Source: Terrimonas pollutisoli (GTDB lineage Bacteria; Bacteroidota; Bacteroidia; Chitinophagales; Chitinophagaceae). Taken from it: a stretch of DNA of 56,704 nucleotides. The stretch spans positions 1 to 56,704 of the forward strand of contig NZ_JARKNA010000002.1 in NCBI RefSeq assembly GCF_029360765.1, written 5' to 3'. Each line of letters begins with the position of its first letter. Positions within the stretch are counted from its first letter, which is position 1. Below the pieces are notes generated by a model. That model saw only the letters and a list, made by a program, of their open reading frames with translations, was not told where the DNA came from and searched no databases. A program made the position numbers and the translations under genes. Below are positions 29,933 to 39,162 of this stretch, piece after piece.

Positions 29933-31444
29933 ATGCAGAAAACAAAAATCGCAGCGGGTCTTATACTATTTATTTCGCAATTCAGTTATGCGCAAAACGC
30001 AACGCAGAATTATGTACTGATAAAGCCGGGCGCAACTGAAAAAGAAATCATTGCAAAAGCCGCAAACGTAAGACCATCTCCCCGGCAACTTCGCTGGCAA
30101 AAACTGGAATTGACAACCTTTTTTCATTTTGGTGTCAATACATTCACCGATAAAGAGTGGGGTGATGGTACAGAAGACCCCAAAATATTTAATCCTGTTT
30201 CACTCGATGCGGAGCAATGGATTAAAACAGTTAAAGATGCCGGGTTCAAACAAGTCATCATCACAGCCAAACACCATGATGGCTTTTGTTTATGGCCCAG
30301 CAAGTTCACGGAACATTCAGTAAAGAATAGTCCGTGGAAGAATGGTAAAGGCGATGTGGTAAGAGAAGTGGCCAATGCCTGTAAAAAATATAATATTGGA
30401 TTTGGGGTTTACCTCTCACCGTGGGACAGGAATGCGAAGATATATGGAACCGATGCGTACAATGATTATTTCATCAACCAGCTAACCGAGTTGTTGACTC
30501 AATATGGCCGTGTTGACGAAGTTTGGTTTGATGGCGCCAATGGTGAAGGCCCGAACGGGAAAAAACAAGTGTATGACTTCAACCGCTGGTATGCACATAT
30601 CCGTAAACTGCAACCAACAGCCACTATCGCCATCATGGGACCGGATGTACGCTGGGTTGGTACAGAAAGTGGTTATGGCAGGGAAATGGAATGGAGTGTA
30701 ATACCTGCTGATGATAATATGCTGCAAAAAATCGCTGATGGTTCGCAAAAGGATGTAGCCTATGCACCCACAGGCGATAAAATGGGAAAAGACCTGGGTA
30801 GCCGTGAAAAGATAAAAGACGTCAGGGGCTTAGTATGGTATCCTGCAGAAACAGATGTATCGATCCGGCCGGGCTGGTTTTATCATAGCAAGGAAGATGA
30901 CCAGGTGAAGTCACCGGAAAAACTATTGGACATTTATTTCAGCTCGGTTGGTTACAACAGCGTATTGTTATTGAATATTCCTCCTGATAAAAGAGGATTA
31001 CTGGCAGACAGCGATATAAAAAGCTTACAGGGATTTCGCTGGTTACTCGATCAGACTTTTAAAAACAACCTGGGCAAAGGAGCGATTATAAAATCTGGCA
31101 ATGCTGTCAATACAAAGGCTTTGTTGGATGGAGACTATAATACTTACTTTACTACTAAAGGAAAGGACAGTACAACTATGATAGAACTGATATTGCCTTC
31201 CCAAAAAACAATTGACGTGTTGAGCCTGCAGGAAAACATTGCTGTCGGGCAACGGATTGAAGAATTTGTTTTGGAATACTTTGATGGCAAAGATTGGAAA
31301 CAGGCCGCCAAAGGTTCGACAGTAGGTTACAAACGGTTACTACGCTTCGATAAAATAACGACGAATAAAGTTCGATTGAAAATTCTGTCATCACGATTAA
31401 ACCCGACTCTTGCTGAGTTTGGATTATACAAACTACCCGATTAG
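29933..31444 (+). CDS. GH29 alpha-L-fucosidase, subfamily-B-like, with C-terminal beta-sandwich (second of three)
   Basis: Exported fucosidase of 503 residues. After the signal peptide (MQKTKIAAGLILFISQFSYAQ) the catalytic barrel shows TFFHFGVNTFTDKEWGDGTE, TAKHHDGFCLWPSKFTEHS and EVWFDGANGEGPNGKKQ, with the probable nucleophile Asp200. The WFDGANGEGPNGK signature is that of GH29 subfamily B, whose known members prefer branched alpha-1,3/1,4-linked fucose as in Lewis-type structures; the linkage here is inferred from that. The C-terminal ~130 residues look like a discoidin/F5-8C-like beta-sandwich (NTKALLDGDYNTYFTTKGKD, RIEEFVLEYFDGKDWKQ), probably for glycan binding. The gene begins 25 bp after the first fucosidase gene. 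Confidence 0.92.
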   Translation: MQKTKIAAGLILFISQFSYAQNATQNYVLIKPGATEKEIIAKAANVRPSPRQLRWQKLELTTFFHFGVNTFTDKEWGDGTEDPKIFNPVSLDAEQWIKTVKDAGFKQVIITAKHHDGFCLWPSKFTEHSVKNSPWKNGKGDVVREVANACKKYNIGFGVYLSPWDRNAKIYGTDAYNDYFINQLTELLTQYGRVDEVWFDGANGEGPNGKKQVYDFNRWYAHIRKLQPTATIAIMGPDVRWVGTESGYGREMEWSVIPADDNMLQKIADGSQKDVAYAPTGDKMGKDLGSREKIKDVRGLVWYPAETDVSIRPGWFYHSKEDDQVKSPEKLLDIYFSSVGYNSVLLLNIPPDKRGLLADSDIKSLQGFRWLLDQTFKNNLGKGAIIKSGNAVNTKALLDGDYNTYFTTKGKDSTTMIELILPSQKTIDVLSLQENIAVGQRIEEFVLEYFDGKDWKQAAKGSTVGYKRLLRFDKITTNKVRLKILSSRLNPTLAEFGLYKLPD

Positions 31445-31452
31445 CATTGCTT

Positions 31453-33642
31453 ATGATAAAAAGATTGCTGCCAATAATTCCTGCTTTCACAATTACCTTT
31501 GTTTTGCAAGCTCAGTCACCGTTGCAAACGTTGACAGTTGAACCTGCTTTATACAAGCAGGATTGGCTTATCACCCCTGTAAAACAAAAAGCTGCCATTT
31601 ACACCAGCGCCAACAAAAAAGATATTACACTGTACAACGGCCTTGTAAAAAGAACATTTCGGTTATCTCCCAATGCGGTATGTACCGATTATAAAAATAT
31701 GATTACCGGTCAGCAATTGCTGCGGGCCGTGATGCCGGAAGCGGTAATTACCATTAATGGAAAAGAGTACAACGTCGGTGGTTTGTATGGTCAAAAAGAA
31801 AAAGCTTATCTCTTGCCCGAATGGTTGGATGAATTTAAGAAAGGTGATGATGACTTTCGGTTCGTAAAATTTGAAACCAACAAACCCCAACCGTTTATTA
31901 ATTGGAATGCGAAAGGTTGGTGGGCATCCAATACACAACAGCCAACCGGTGTTTTGATCAGCTTCATTTATAAAAATGATGCAGCGCCGGTAAAAGATTT
32001 AACAGTAAAAGTTCACTACGCTTTATATGATGGGCTGCCATTGATCGCCAAGTGGGTGACAATTGAAAATGACGGTGCTGTCGTTAAGATAGACCGGGTT
32101 AAAAATGAACTATTGGCAATAGTGGAAGAAGAAAGTGCAGTGGTGGGCAAGCCCGACAAAATGAAAAAACAACAGGGCATTTATGTAGAAACCAATTACG
32201 CTTTCAACAATGCGATGCGCTATGATATCAGCGATCAGACATTGCACTGGAAAATTGATTCATCGTATACCTCGCAGGTGAACTATGACTATACTACTCC
32301 CTGTGTGCTGGAAGTGTATCCTGACAAAGCGCCGGGCATTGAATTAAAAGCAGGCGAATCCTTTACCTCCGTCCGCAGTTTTGAATTGCTGATGGATAGT
32401 TATGACCGGGAGAGAAGAGGATTAGCCATCCGCAAAATGTATCGCAGCATTGCTCCATGGACCACAGCAAATCCCATCTTCATGCACCTCGTCAGTAAGA
32501 ATGATGAGGAAGTAAGAAATGCCATTGACCAATGCGCCGCTACAGGTTATGAGGCATTGATCTTAAGCTTCGGCAGTCATATCAATATGGAAGATAGTTC
32601 TGCGGAGAATATAAAACGTTGGAAAAATAACGCTGCGTATGCGCACAGCAAGGGAATTAAAATCGGTGGTTATTCTTTATTCAGTTCAAGGCGCATCAGC
32701 GAAGAAGATGATGTGATCAACCCGGTAACCGGTAAAACAGGCGGGGCTTTTTTTGGCAATGCACCTTGCTTCGGCAGTAAATGGGGATTAGCGTACCGGG
32801 ATAAAATAAAATACTTTTTTACACAAACTGGTTTTGATATTTGGGAAAATGATGGCCCCTATCCCGGTGATGTTTGTGCTTCTGTGTCACACCCCGGTCA
32901 TAAAGGATTGGATGATTCACAGTGGCGGCAAATGGAAATTCAAAAAGAGTTGTATCGCTGGCTGAATGAAAAAGGTATTTACATCAATGCACCCGATTGG
33001 TATTTTTTAGATGGCACCCATAAGATTGCTATTGGCTACCGGGAAGTGAATTTTTCTTTACCGCGGGAAAATCAAAAAATTTTAAACCGTCAAAATATCT
33101 TCGATGGTACCTGGGAAAAAACACCATCGATGGGTTGGGGCTTTGTTCCATTAACAAGATACCAGGGCGGTGGGCCCGAAGCCATCCTGGAACCATTGAG
33201 CGAACATATAAAAGATTATGAACAATTGATGATGCAATATTATGGAGCAGGAGTGCAGGCTTGTTATCGCGGTCCAAGATTATATGATACCGATGCAACA
33301 AAACAGGTAGTAGTCAGCGTCATCAACTGGTATAAAAACTATCGTGCTATTTTGAATTCAGATATCATTCATCTTAGAAGAGCTGATGGCCGCGACTGGG
33401 ATGGAATATTGCATGTGAACCCGGCTTTGAAAACAAAAGGCTTGCTGATGTTGTATAACCCATTAAAAGAAACTATCAGGAGAACCATCCAGGTTCCGTT
33501 ATATTACACCGGCTTAAGGAATTCAGCCCTTATCGGTGAAAAAGGAAAAGCAATGCAATCAGTTCGGATGAATGAAAAGAACGAAATTCAGTTATCATTT
33601 ACTATAGCACCCGAAAGCTATACCTGGTTTGTAATAGAATAA
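31453..33642 (+). CDS. Alpha-galactosidase-like glycoside hydrolase (clan GH-D type, family uncertain)
   Basis: Exported enzyme of 729 residues from ATG 31453, which opens the signal peptide MIKRLLPIIPAFTITFVLQA; a TTG six bases earlier is the alternative. The N-terminal half (~20-330) is a beta-sandwich like that of GH36/GH31-type enzymes (LYNGLVKRTFRLSPNAVCTD, LIAKWVTIENDGAVVKIDRV). The second half is a TIM barrel with CAATGYEALILSFGSHINM, SKGIKIGGYSLFSSRR and FDIWENDGPYPGD, where the Asp of WENDG may be the nucleophile by analogy with GH27/GH36. It then has a short beta domain. The best reading is an alpha-galactosidase-like activity on a galactose-containing side chain, but the family number and substrate are not certain. 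Confidence 0.7.
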   Translation: MIKRLLPIIPAFTITFVLQAQSPLQTLTVEPALYKQDWLITPVKQKAAIYTSANKKDITLYNGLVKRTFRLSPNAVCTDYKNMITGQQLLRAVMPEAVITINGKEYNVGGLYGQKEKAYLLPEWLDEFKKGDDDFRFVKFETNKPQPFINWNAKGWWASNTQQPTGVLISFIYKNDAAPVKDLTVKVHYALYDGLPLIAKWVTIENDGAVVKIDRVKNELLAIVEEESAVVGKPDKMKKQQGIYVETNYAFNNAMRYDISDQTLHWKIDSSYTSQVNYDYTTPCVLEVYPDKAPGIELKAGESFTSVRSFELLMDSYDRERRGLAIRKMYRSIAPWTTANPIFMHLVSKNDEEVRNAIDQCAATGYEALILSFGSHINMEDSSAENIKRWKNNAAYAHSKGIKIGGYSLFSSRRISEEDDVINPVTGKTGGAFFGNAPCFGSKWGLAYRDKIKYFFTQTGFDIWENDGPYPGDVCASVSHPGHKGLDDSQWRQMEIQKELYRWLNEKGIYINAPDWYFLDGTHKIAIGYREVNFSLPRENQKILNRQNIFDGTWEKTPSMGWGFVPLTRYQGGGPEAILEPLSEHIKDYEQLMMQYYGAGVQACYRGPRLYDTDATKQVVVSVINWYKNYRAILNSDIIHLRRADGRDWDGILHVNPALKTKGLLMLYNPLKETIRRTIQVPLYYTGLRNSALIGEKGKAMQSVRMNEKNEIQLSFTIAPESYTWFVIE

Positions 33643-33665
33643 TCTTTTAAACTCAAAAGCTCGCT

Positions 33666-35720
33666 GTGAAAAAAATCGCCTGCCATCTTCATCTGCCCAT
33701 CATTATTGCCGGAATGTTTGCCATGCTTTTATTTTTTTCCGGGTTAAAGGCCCAACCCATTTCAAAAGATGATAAACGATTGGAGTGGTGGCGTAATGCC
33801 AAATTCGGCATGTTCATCCATTGGGGATTGTATGCAGTACCGGCAGGCGAATATAAAGGCGGTACCAATTACGGCGAATGGATCATGCAGGAAGCACAAA
33901 TACCCAAAGAAGAATACGAAAAGTTTGGACCGCAATTCAATCCGTTAAAATTTAATGCCGATGAATGGGTAAGCATGGCGAAGAATGCCGGTATGAAATA
34001 TATCGTGATCACTTCCAAGCATCACGATGGCTTTTGTTTATGGGACAGTAAAGTGAGTGATTATGATGTAATGGATCGTACCCCTTTCAAGCGGGATATT
34101 ATGAAGGAGCTGTCCGATGCCTGTAAAAAACAGGGCATTGTTTTTTGCATGTATCATTCTATCATGGACTGGCATCATCCGGATGAAAATAAAACCAACA
34201 TTGCCAAATACCGGGAAGAATACTTGAAACCTCAATTAAAAGAGTTGGTAACAAAATATGATCCTGGTGTATTGTGGTTTGATGGTGAGTGGGTGGAAGA
34301 ATGGACAGAAGAACAGGGACAGGAATTGTATGATTGGCTTCGGCAATTAAAACCCGGTCTTATTATTAACAACAGGATAGGGAAAGGAAGAAATGGTATG
34401 CAGGGAATGAGTAAGGGAAAATCGGCCGGTGATTTTGGTACACCCGAACAGGAGATATTGGATACCAAAAGCGATTTGGATTGGGAAAGTTGTATGACGA
34501 TGAACGATCATTGGGGTTATAATAAAAATGATCATAACTGGAAAACCACGAACCAGCTTATCTGGAACCTGGTGGATGTGGTAGCAAAGGGCGGTAATTA
34601 TTTATTGAATGTTGGCCCAACCCGTGAAGGCGTTTTTCCTGATGTAAGTATTGACCGGTTGCGGGAAATAGGCGAGTGGACAAAAATAAATAGCGAAGCT
34701 ATCTATCACGTTAAAACCTGGGATTATTTCCAGGAAGGTGATAATATCCGCTTTGCGCAGAATGTTAAAGGGGAGACATTCATTTATGTGAATGGCTGGC
34801 CGGGAAAAGAATTGATCGTCAGAAAAATAAAACCGGTGACCGGCTCTGATATTCAATTATTGGGATCAAAGGAAAAATTAGGCTGGAAGCAAACCAGTGA
34901 AGGCCTTGTTATTTCACTACCACTTTCATTGGAAAAATCGAGTAAACCAACAAAGCAGGTATACGTTTTCAAACTGAGAGGTGTTGCCCAGGTTCTTGCG
35001 GCCATGCCACAGATCGGAACGGACGCTGAAATGGCGACAAAGACAAAAGTGATTGCAGGTAATGAATCAACGGTGACTATTTCTTCTGCTGAAAGCAATG
35101 CAAAAATTTATTATACGACAGATGGGAGCATACCTACGCTTCAATCGACCATTTATTCCGGCCCGATAGTAGTTAATCAAAGCGGTGTTATCAAAGCAGT
35201 GGCTTATGTGCCCGGCAAAATGCCAAGTGATATCAGCGAGTTAAAGGTTGTAAAAGGAAAATATGCTGTTAATCTCAATAGCAGCTATGCGTCACAGTAT
35301 GCCGCCATGGGACCTGTTACACTCGTTGATGGCTGGAGCGGCGATGTCAAAAACTTTCACAAGGGCTGGCTGGGTTTTGAAGGCAAGGACATGGAAGCGA
35401 TCATTGACTTAGGGACTGAAGAATCTTTTTCAAAAGTCAATGGCTCATTCTTACGTAATCATGGTGCATGGATTTTTTTACCAGTAAAGATGAAAGTATT
35501 CACTTCGGCAGACGGTAGCAACTACCAGTTGCTGGGAGAAGTTGGCGAACCCATTCCCCAACAACAGCAGGAGAACGAAAGAAAAACGTTCACGCTATCT
35601 AAATCCTCCACTGCACGATACATCAAAGTAGTAGCAGAAGGCATTCACAGTTGCCCGTCCTGGCATGCAGGCAATGGTGGTAAAGCATGGTTGTTTGCTG
35701 ATGAACTATCGGTAGAGTAA
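33666..35720 (+). CDS. GH29 alpha-L-fucosidase, subfamily-A-like, with two accessory beta domains (third of three)
   Basis: Exported fucosidase of 684 residues starting at GTG 33666; the signal segment MKKIACHLHLPIIIAGMFAM follows at once and no ATG fits. The GH29 barrel shows KFGMFIHWGLYAVPAGEYKG, TSKHHDGFCLWDSKVSDYD, GVLWFDGEWVEEW with the probable nucleophile Asp, and the subfamily-A-like NNRIGKG and GDFGTPEQE motifs. After the barrel comes a chitobiase/hexosaminidase C-terminal-like domain (AKIYYTTDGSIPTLQSTIYS) and then a discoidin-like beta-sandwich (TLVDGWSGDVKNFHKGWLGF, ARYIKVVAEGIHSCPSWHAG). It ends two bases before the sulfatase start, which suggests translational coupling of the two. 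Confidence 0.93.
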   Translation: MKKIACHLHLPIIIAGMFAMLLFFSGLKAQPISKDDKRLEWWRNAKFGMFIHWGLYAVPAGEYKGGTNYGEWIMQEAQIPKEEYEKFGPQFNPLKFNADEWVSMAKNAGMKYIVITSKHHDGFCLWDSKVSDYDVMDRTPFKRDIMKELSDACKKQGIVFCMYHSIMDWHHPDENKTNIAKYREEYLKPQLKELVTKYDPGVLWFDGEWVEEWTEEQGQELYDWLRQLKPGLIINNRIGKGRNGMQGMSKGKSAGDFGTPEQEILDTKSDLDWESCMTMNDHWGYNKNDHNWKTTNQLIWNLVDVVAKGGNYLLNVGPTREGVFPDVSIDRLREIGEWTKINSEAIYHVKTWDYFQEGDNIRFAQNVKGETFIYVNGWPGKELIVRKIKPVTGSDIQLLGSKEKLGWKQTSEGLVISLPLSLEKSSKPTKQVYVFKLRGVAQVLAAMPQIGTDAEMATKTKVIAGNESTVTISSAESNAKIYYTTDGSIPTLQSTIYSGPIVVNQSGVIKAVAYVPGKMPSDISELKVVKGKYAVNLNSSYASQYAAMGPVTLVDGWSGDVKNFHKGWLGFEGKDMEAIIDLGTEESFSKVNGSFLRNHGAWIFLPVKMKVFTSADGSNYQLLGEVGEPIPQQQQENERKTFTLSKSSTARYIKVVAEGIHSCPSWHAGNGGKAWLFADELSVE

Positions 35721-35722
35721 TT

Positions 35723-37192
35723 ATGAATTTAATATGCATAAAAAAAATTGCCTGGCTGCTTACAGGTTGTTTATCGATTGTTATTACTAAGGCACAACCA
35801 GCAGGAAAACCATCGGTCAAGCCTAATATTATCATCATTAATATGGATGATATGGGTTATGGCGATACCGAACCTTATGGTGCTACCGGTTATACTACAC
35901 CAAATTTTAACCGGTTGGCAAAAGACGGCATGCGGTTTACTCATTTCTATGCCGCACAGGCGGTATGCAGTCCTTCAAGGGCGGCATTGCTGACCGGTTG
36001 TTATCCCAACAGGATTGGCATGAGCGGCGGTGCGTTGATGCCATGGAGTACAAAAGCACTGAGTCCATCTGAAGAAACGATAGCGAGCCTGCTAAAAAAA
36101 GCAGGCTATACAACAGCCATGCTGGGCAAATGGCATTTGGGATACAAGCCCCCGTATTTACCCCTGCATTTTGGATTTGATAGCTTTTACGGTATTCCTT
36201 ATTCGCATGATATGTGGCCGGTCGATTATGAAGGCAAACCTATCGTTGATACGGCCAATTGGCGAATCAGGTTTCCACCACTCCCGGTATTGGAGGGTGA
36301 CAGGCAAGTCGCAACCATCACCACACTGGAACAGCAGGCTGCATTAACGACAACACTTACCGAAAAAGCAGAACAGTTTATTGCAAAAAATAAACAACGA
36401 CCTTTCTTTTTATACCTGGCTCATCCAATGCCGCATGTGCCGCTGGCAGTGTCGGATAAATTCAAAGGCAAAACCAAAACTGGTTTATTTGGTGATGTGA
36501 TCAGTGAAATAGATTGGTCAATAGGAAGAGTGTTAGATGCATTGGAGAAAAATGATCTATCAAAAAATACGTTACTTATTGTCACCAGCGATAATGGCCC
36601 CTGGCTTTCCTTTGGTGATCATGCAGGCTCTGCCGGCGGATTAAGAGAAGGCAAAGGCACTGCCTGGGATGGTGGCACAAGAGTGCCCTGTTTTATTCGT
36701 TGGCCTGGTAAAACGGAAGCCGGATCTGTTTGCAGCCAGCTATTGACCAACATGGATATTTTACCTACTGTTATTGCTGCTGCCGGCGCATCACTGCCTC
36801 AGCAAAAAATCGATGGACTTAATTTTCTTCCGCTACTTACAGGTCAATCATCACAAACACCAAGAGAAGTGTTTTATGTGTATTATGATGTCAATAATTT
36901 AAAACTGGTCCGTTATAAAAACTGGGAGCTGGTGTTGCCGCATAAATCGCAGGCATATTCCCAGGGCACTCCGGGCAAGGGTGGTAAACCGGGGCCAACA
37001 CCCATTGTTGATGTACCAATGGCCTTATACGATCTGGCGCATGACCCGGGAACCGTGTATGATGTGCAAAAGCAGTACCCTGAAATTGTAGAGCAAATGT
37101 TGAGATGGGTGGAAGAAGCAAGAACAGATTTGGGTGATGAATTGACCCAGCGAAAAGGTAAAAACCTTCGCCCCGCAGCGATGGTCAACTAA
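35723..37192 (+). CDS. Secreted S1-family sulfatase
   Basis: Exported sulfatase of 489 residues that should cleave sulfate esters from a sugar. After a signal peptide (to about AQPAG) come the metal-binding Asp pair in NMDDMGYGD (Asp42-Asp43) and the maturation motif CSPSRAALLTG, with Cys82 to be converted to formylglycine. Further family marks are MLGKWHLGY, HPMPHVPLAV, VTSDNGPW and DGGTRVPCFIRWPGKTEAG. The Cys-type motif needs an anaerobic (anSME) or FGE maturation enzyme, which is not in the window. Its place directly behind a fucosidase suggests a sulfated fucose- or galactose-containing substrate, but the S1 subfamily cannot be set by eye. Confidence 0.93.
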   Translation: MNLICIKKIAWLLTGCLSIVITKAQPAGKPSVKPNIIIINMDDMGYGDTEPYGATGYTTPNFNRLAKDGMRFTHFYAAQAVCSPSRAALLTGCYPNRIGMSGGALMPWSTKALSPSEETIASLLKKAGYTTAMLGKWHLGYKPPYLPLHFGFDSFYGIPYSHDMWPVDYEGKPIVDTANWRIRFPPLPVLEGDRQVATITTLEQQAALTTTLTEKAEQFIAKNKQRPFFLYLAHPMPHVPLAVSDKFKGKTKTGLFGDVISEIDWSIGRVLDALEKNDLSKNTLLIVTSDNGPWLSFGDHAGSAGGLREGKGTAWDGGTRVPCFIRWPGKTEAGSVCSQLLTNMDILPTVIAAAGASLPQQKIDGLNFLPLLTGQSSQTPREVFYVYYDVNNLKLVRYKNWELVLPHKSQAYSQGTPGKGGKPGPTPIVDVPMALYDLAHDPGTVYDVQKQYPEIVEQMLRWVEEARTDLGDELTQRKGKNLRPAAMVN

Positions 37193-37267
37193 TAAATATT
37201 CGATGAAACATTTAGAATAATCATAAATCAGAGATTGCTTATTTTCATTTATTAAAAAAACTATTAC

Positions 37268-38212
37268 ATGTCATCTAATCGCCGTCAATTTTTACAACAA
37301 TTCAGTGGACTTGCAGCCGGTGCAGCGGGACTCTCTGTGCTGGGCCAGGATGTATTTGCTGCAGACGCCATGAAGAAATCATTCTTTGAAATTTCACTGG
37401 CGCAGTGGTCGTTGCATAAAGCCCTGTTTGCAAAAAAGCTGGACAACCTCGATTTTCCTGCTAAAGCAAAAAACGATTTTGGAATCAGCGTGGTAGAATA
37501 CGTCAACCAGTTTTTCAAAGACAAGGCAAAAGATACCGGTTATCTCAATGAATTACTGAAGCGATGCAAAGACAATGGGGTAAAAAATCATTTGATCATG
37601 TGCGATGGTGAAGGCGAGTTGGGTGCTACCAATGATGCCGACCGTACGAAGGCGGTAGAAAATCATTACAAATGGGTGGATGCAGCGAAATACCTGGGCT
37701 GTGCCACTATCAGGGTGAATGCGGCCGGCAAAGGAACAAGGGAAGAAGTGGCCAGTGCTGCGGTGGATGGCCTGGGCAGGTTGGGTGAATATGCAGCCAA
37801 AGAAAAGATCAATGTGATCGTAGAAAATCATGGTGGCTATTCTTCCGATGGCAGTTGGCTTGCGGGGGTGATGAAACAGATCGGTAAGAAAAATGTGGGA
37901 ACGCTTCCTGACTTTGGCAACTTCTGCATCAAACGTGAACCGAACAACTGGACCAATTGCCTTGAAAGCTATGACCGCTACCAGGGAACCAAAGAACTGA
38001 TGCCATTTGCAAAAGGCGTGAGTGCCAAAAGTTATGATTTCGATGAGCAGGGTAATTGCATTGAAACCGACTATAACAAGATTATGAAAATTGTAAAAGA
38101 CTCCGGCTTCAAAGGCTATGTAGGTATCGAATATGAAGGAAGTAAATTGAGTGAAGAAGAGGGCATCCGGAAGACAAAAGCATTACTGGAAAAAGTGATG
38201 AAGGAAATCTAA
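37268..38212 (+). CDS. Tat-exported xylose-isomerase-like TIM-barrel protein (sugar isomerase/epimerase family)
   Basis: Protein of 314 residues in the AP-endonuclease-2/xylose-isomerase-like fold. The N-terminus is a twin-arginine signal ([10 protein letters not shown] followed by [12 protein letters not shown] and an Ala-rich cleavage region), so it should fold in the cytoplasm with its metal and then be exported. Likely metal ligands are in [18 protein letters not shown] and GYVGIEYEG. The substrate is unknown. It is the last gene of the enzyme operon, 75 bp after the sulfatase, and a strong terminator follows at 38235. A periplasmic keto-aldose conversion of a released sugar is possible but only inferred. 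Confidence 0.87.
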   Translation: MSSNRRQFLQQFSGLAAGAAGLSVLGQDVFAADAMKKSFFEISLAQWSLHKALFAKKLDNLDFPAKAKNDFGISVVEYVNQFFKDKAKDTGYLNELLKRCKDNGVKNHLIMCDGEGELGATNDADRTKAVENHYKWVDAAKYLGCATIRVNAAGKGTREEVASAAVDGLGRLGEYAAKEKINVIVENHGGYSSDGSWLAGVMKQIGKKNVGTLPDFGNFCIKREPNNWTNCLESYDRYQGTKELMPFAKGVSAKSYDFDEQGNCIETDYNKIMKIVKDSGFKGYVGIEYEGSKLSEEEGIRKTKALLEKVMKEI

Positions 38213-38234
38213 TACAACAGCTTCATCTCCGCGG

Positions 38235-38272
38235 AACGCAAAGGAGCAAACAGCCCTTTGCGTTTTTGTTTT
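38235..38272 (+). terminator. Rho-independent terminator closing the fucosidase operon
   Basis: AACGCAAAGG (38235-38244) and CCTTTGCGTT (38255-38264) pair perfectly over 10 bp around a 10-nt loop and are followed by TTTGTTTT. Confidence 0.9.
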
Positions 38273-38323
38273 ATGCCGTTGCAGTAACTTTAGGGAGGGG
38301 TTAAAAAATCAAAACTGGTAACC

Positions 38324-38746
38324 ATGCAACTGCGAAAGTATCTGCAACCCATTTTTTTGAACCGTCGCTTGTTACTGACAACTGTTATATCGACAGGCCT
38401 GTTATTTTTTGGTATGACCGTTAATGCGCAGGAAAAAAAACAGCTCGTGCGGCTGGCAAAACTCCAGATCGATTCTGCTCAGTTGGAAAGCTATAAAACG
38501 GCGCTGAGGGAAGAGATCGAAGCCTCGGTTCGTCTCGAGCCCGGTGTGCTGACCTTATATGCCGTAGCGGAAAAAAATAAACCCAACCATATCACGATAC
38601 TGGAAATTTATGCAGATTCAACGGCTTACAAAGCACACCTGCAAACACCTCATTTTATAAAATACAAAACCGGTACAAAGGATATGGTGAAGTCACTGGA
38701 ATTGGTTGAAACCGTTCCTCTCATACCCGGCATGAAAATAAAATGA
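38324..38746 (+). CDS. Exported antibiotic-biosynthesis-monooxygenase (ABM) domain protein
   Basis: Small protein of 140 residues with an N-terminal signal or membrane segment (LLLTTVISTGLLFFGMTVNA) and one dimeric alpha/beta-barrel domain of the ABM/YgiN type from about residue 40 (LVRLAKLQIDSAQLESYKTA, VRLEPGVLTLYAVAEK, HITILEIYADSTAYKAHLQT, HFIKYKTGTKDMV). Family members include quinol monooxygenases, but many have no known reaction. The gene is monocistronic and follows the operon terminator. A TAACTTTA box (38285-38292) upstream resembles a -7 element. Confidence 0.87.
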   Translation: MQLRKYLQPIFLNRRLLLTTVISTGLLFFGMTVNAQEKKQLVRLAKLQIDSAQLESYKTALREEIEASVRLEPGVLTLYAVAEKNKPNHITILEIYADSTAYKAHLQTPHFIKYKTGTKDMVKSLELVETVPLIPGMKIK

Positions 38747-39162
38747 CTAAAAATTGCCTCAATAAGAAATGGAGCTTGGAATTATTTTTTCAATGTCATA
38801 AAACGTGTTGCCTACGATATACGTTATGAAACCGGATTGCCGGGAGGTTATGAGCCGTTTGATTACCGGTTATTGAAGTAGCTTATTCACTGGGTTGGCT
38901 TGGGCCAAACCCCGAGACAGAGTTTGATTGTGGTAAAGGGAGAACCCCGGAAGGATGAAAGAACTAAGGCAGCTTCGGAGTATTTATTTCCTTGTCGTGC
39001 TAAAGTTTTTGCAGTATATGCTAAGTATATTCCAGCAAGTGTAACAATTAGACTCCAAATACACTTATTTTTTTTATAAAAGAAGTACCGTTAGACTTGG
39101 CTTTAGATATTACTTTTCGTTTCCATAATTTAAATCCAAGCTTTGGGGTGTTAGAGCTGTCG
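38747..39162. other. 416-bp region with a possible gene remnant
   Basis: No intact gene is seen. From about 38747 to 38881 one frame reads as ordinary protein (LKIASIRNGAWNYFF, then YETGLPGGYEPFDYRLLK and a stop) but has no start codon and overlaps nothing. It may be the C-terminal end of a decayed gene, and I do not recognise it. A short GGGTTGGC/GCCAAACCC hairpin near 38889 and AT-rich sequence fill the rest up to the end of the convergent transglutaminase-like gene. Confidence 0.45.

Noticed and set aside
28576..38212. Fucoidan as the firm substrate of the enzyme operon
   Set aside because: No GH107/GH168-type endo-fucanase or fucose catabolism gene is seen, so the substrate is kept as a general fucosylated, probably sulfated glycan.
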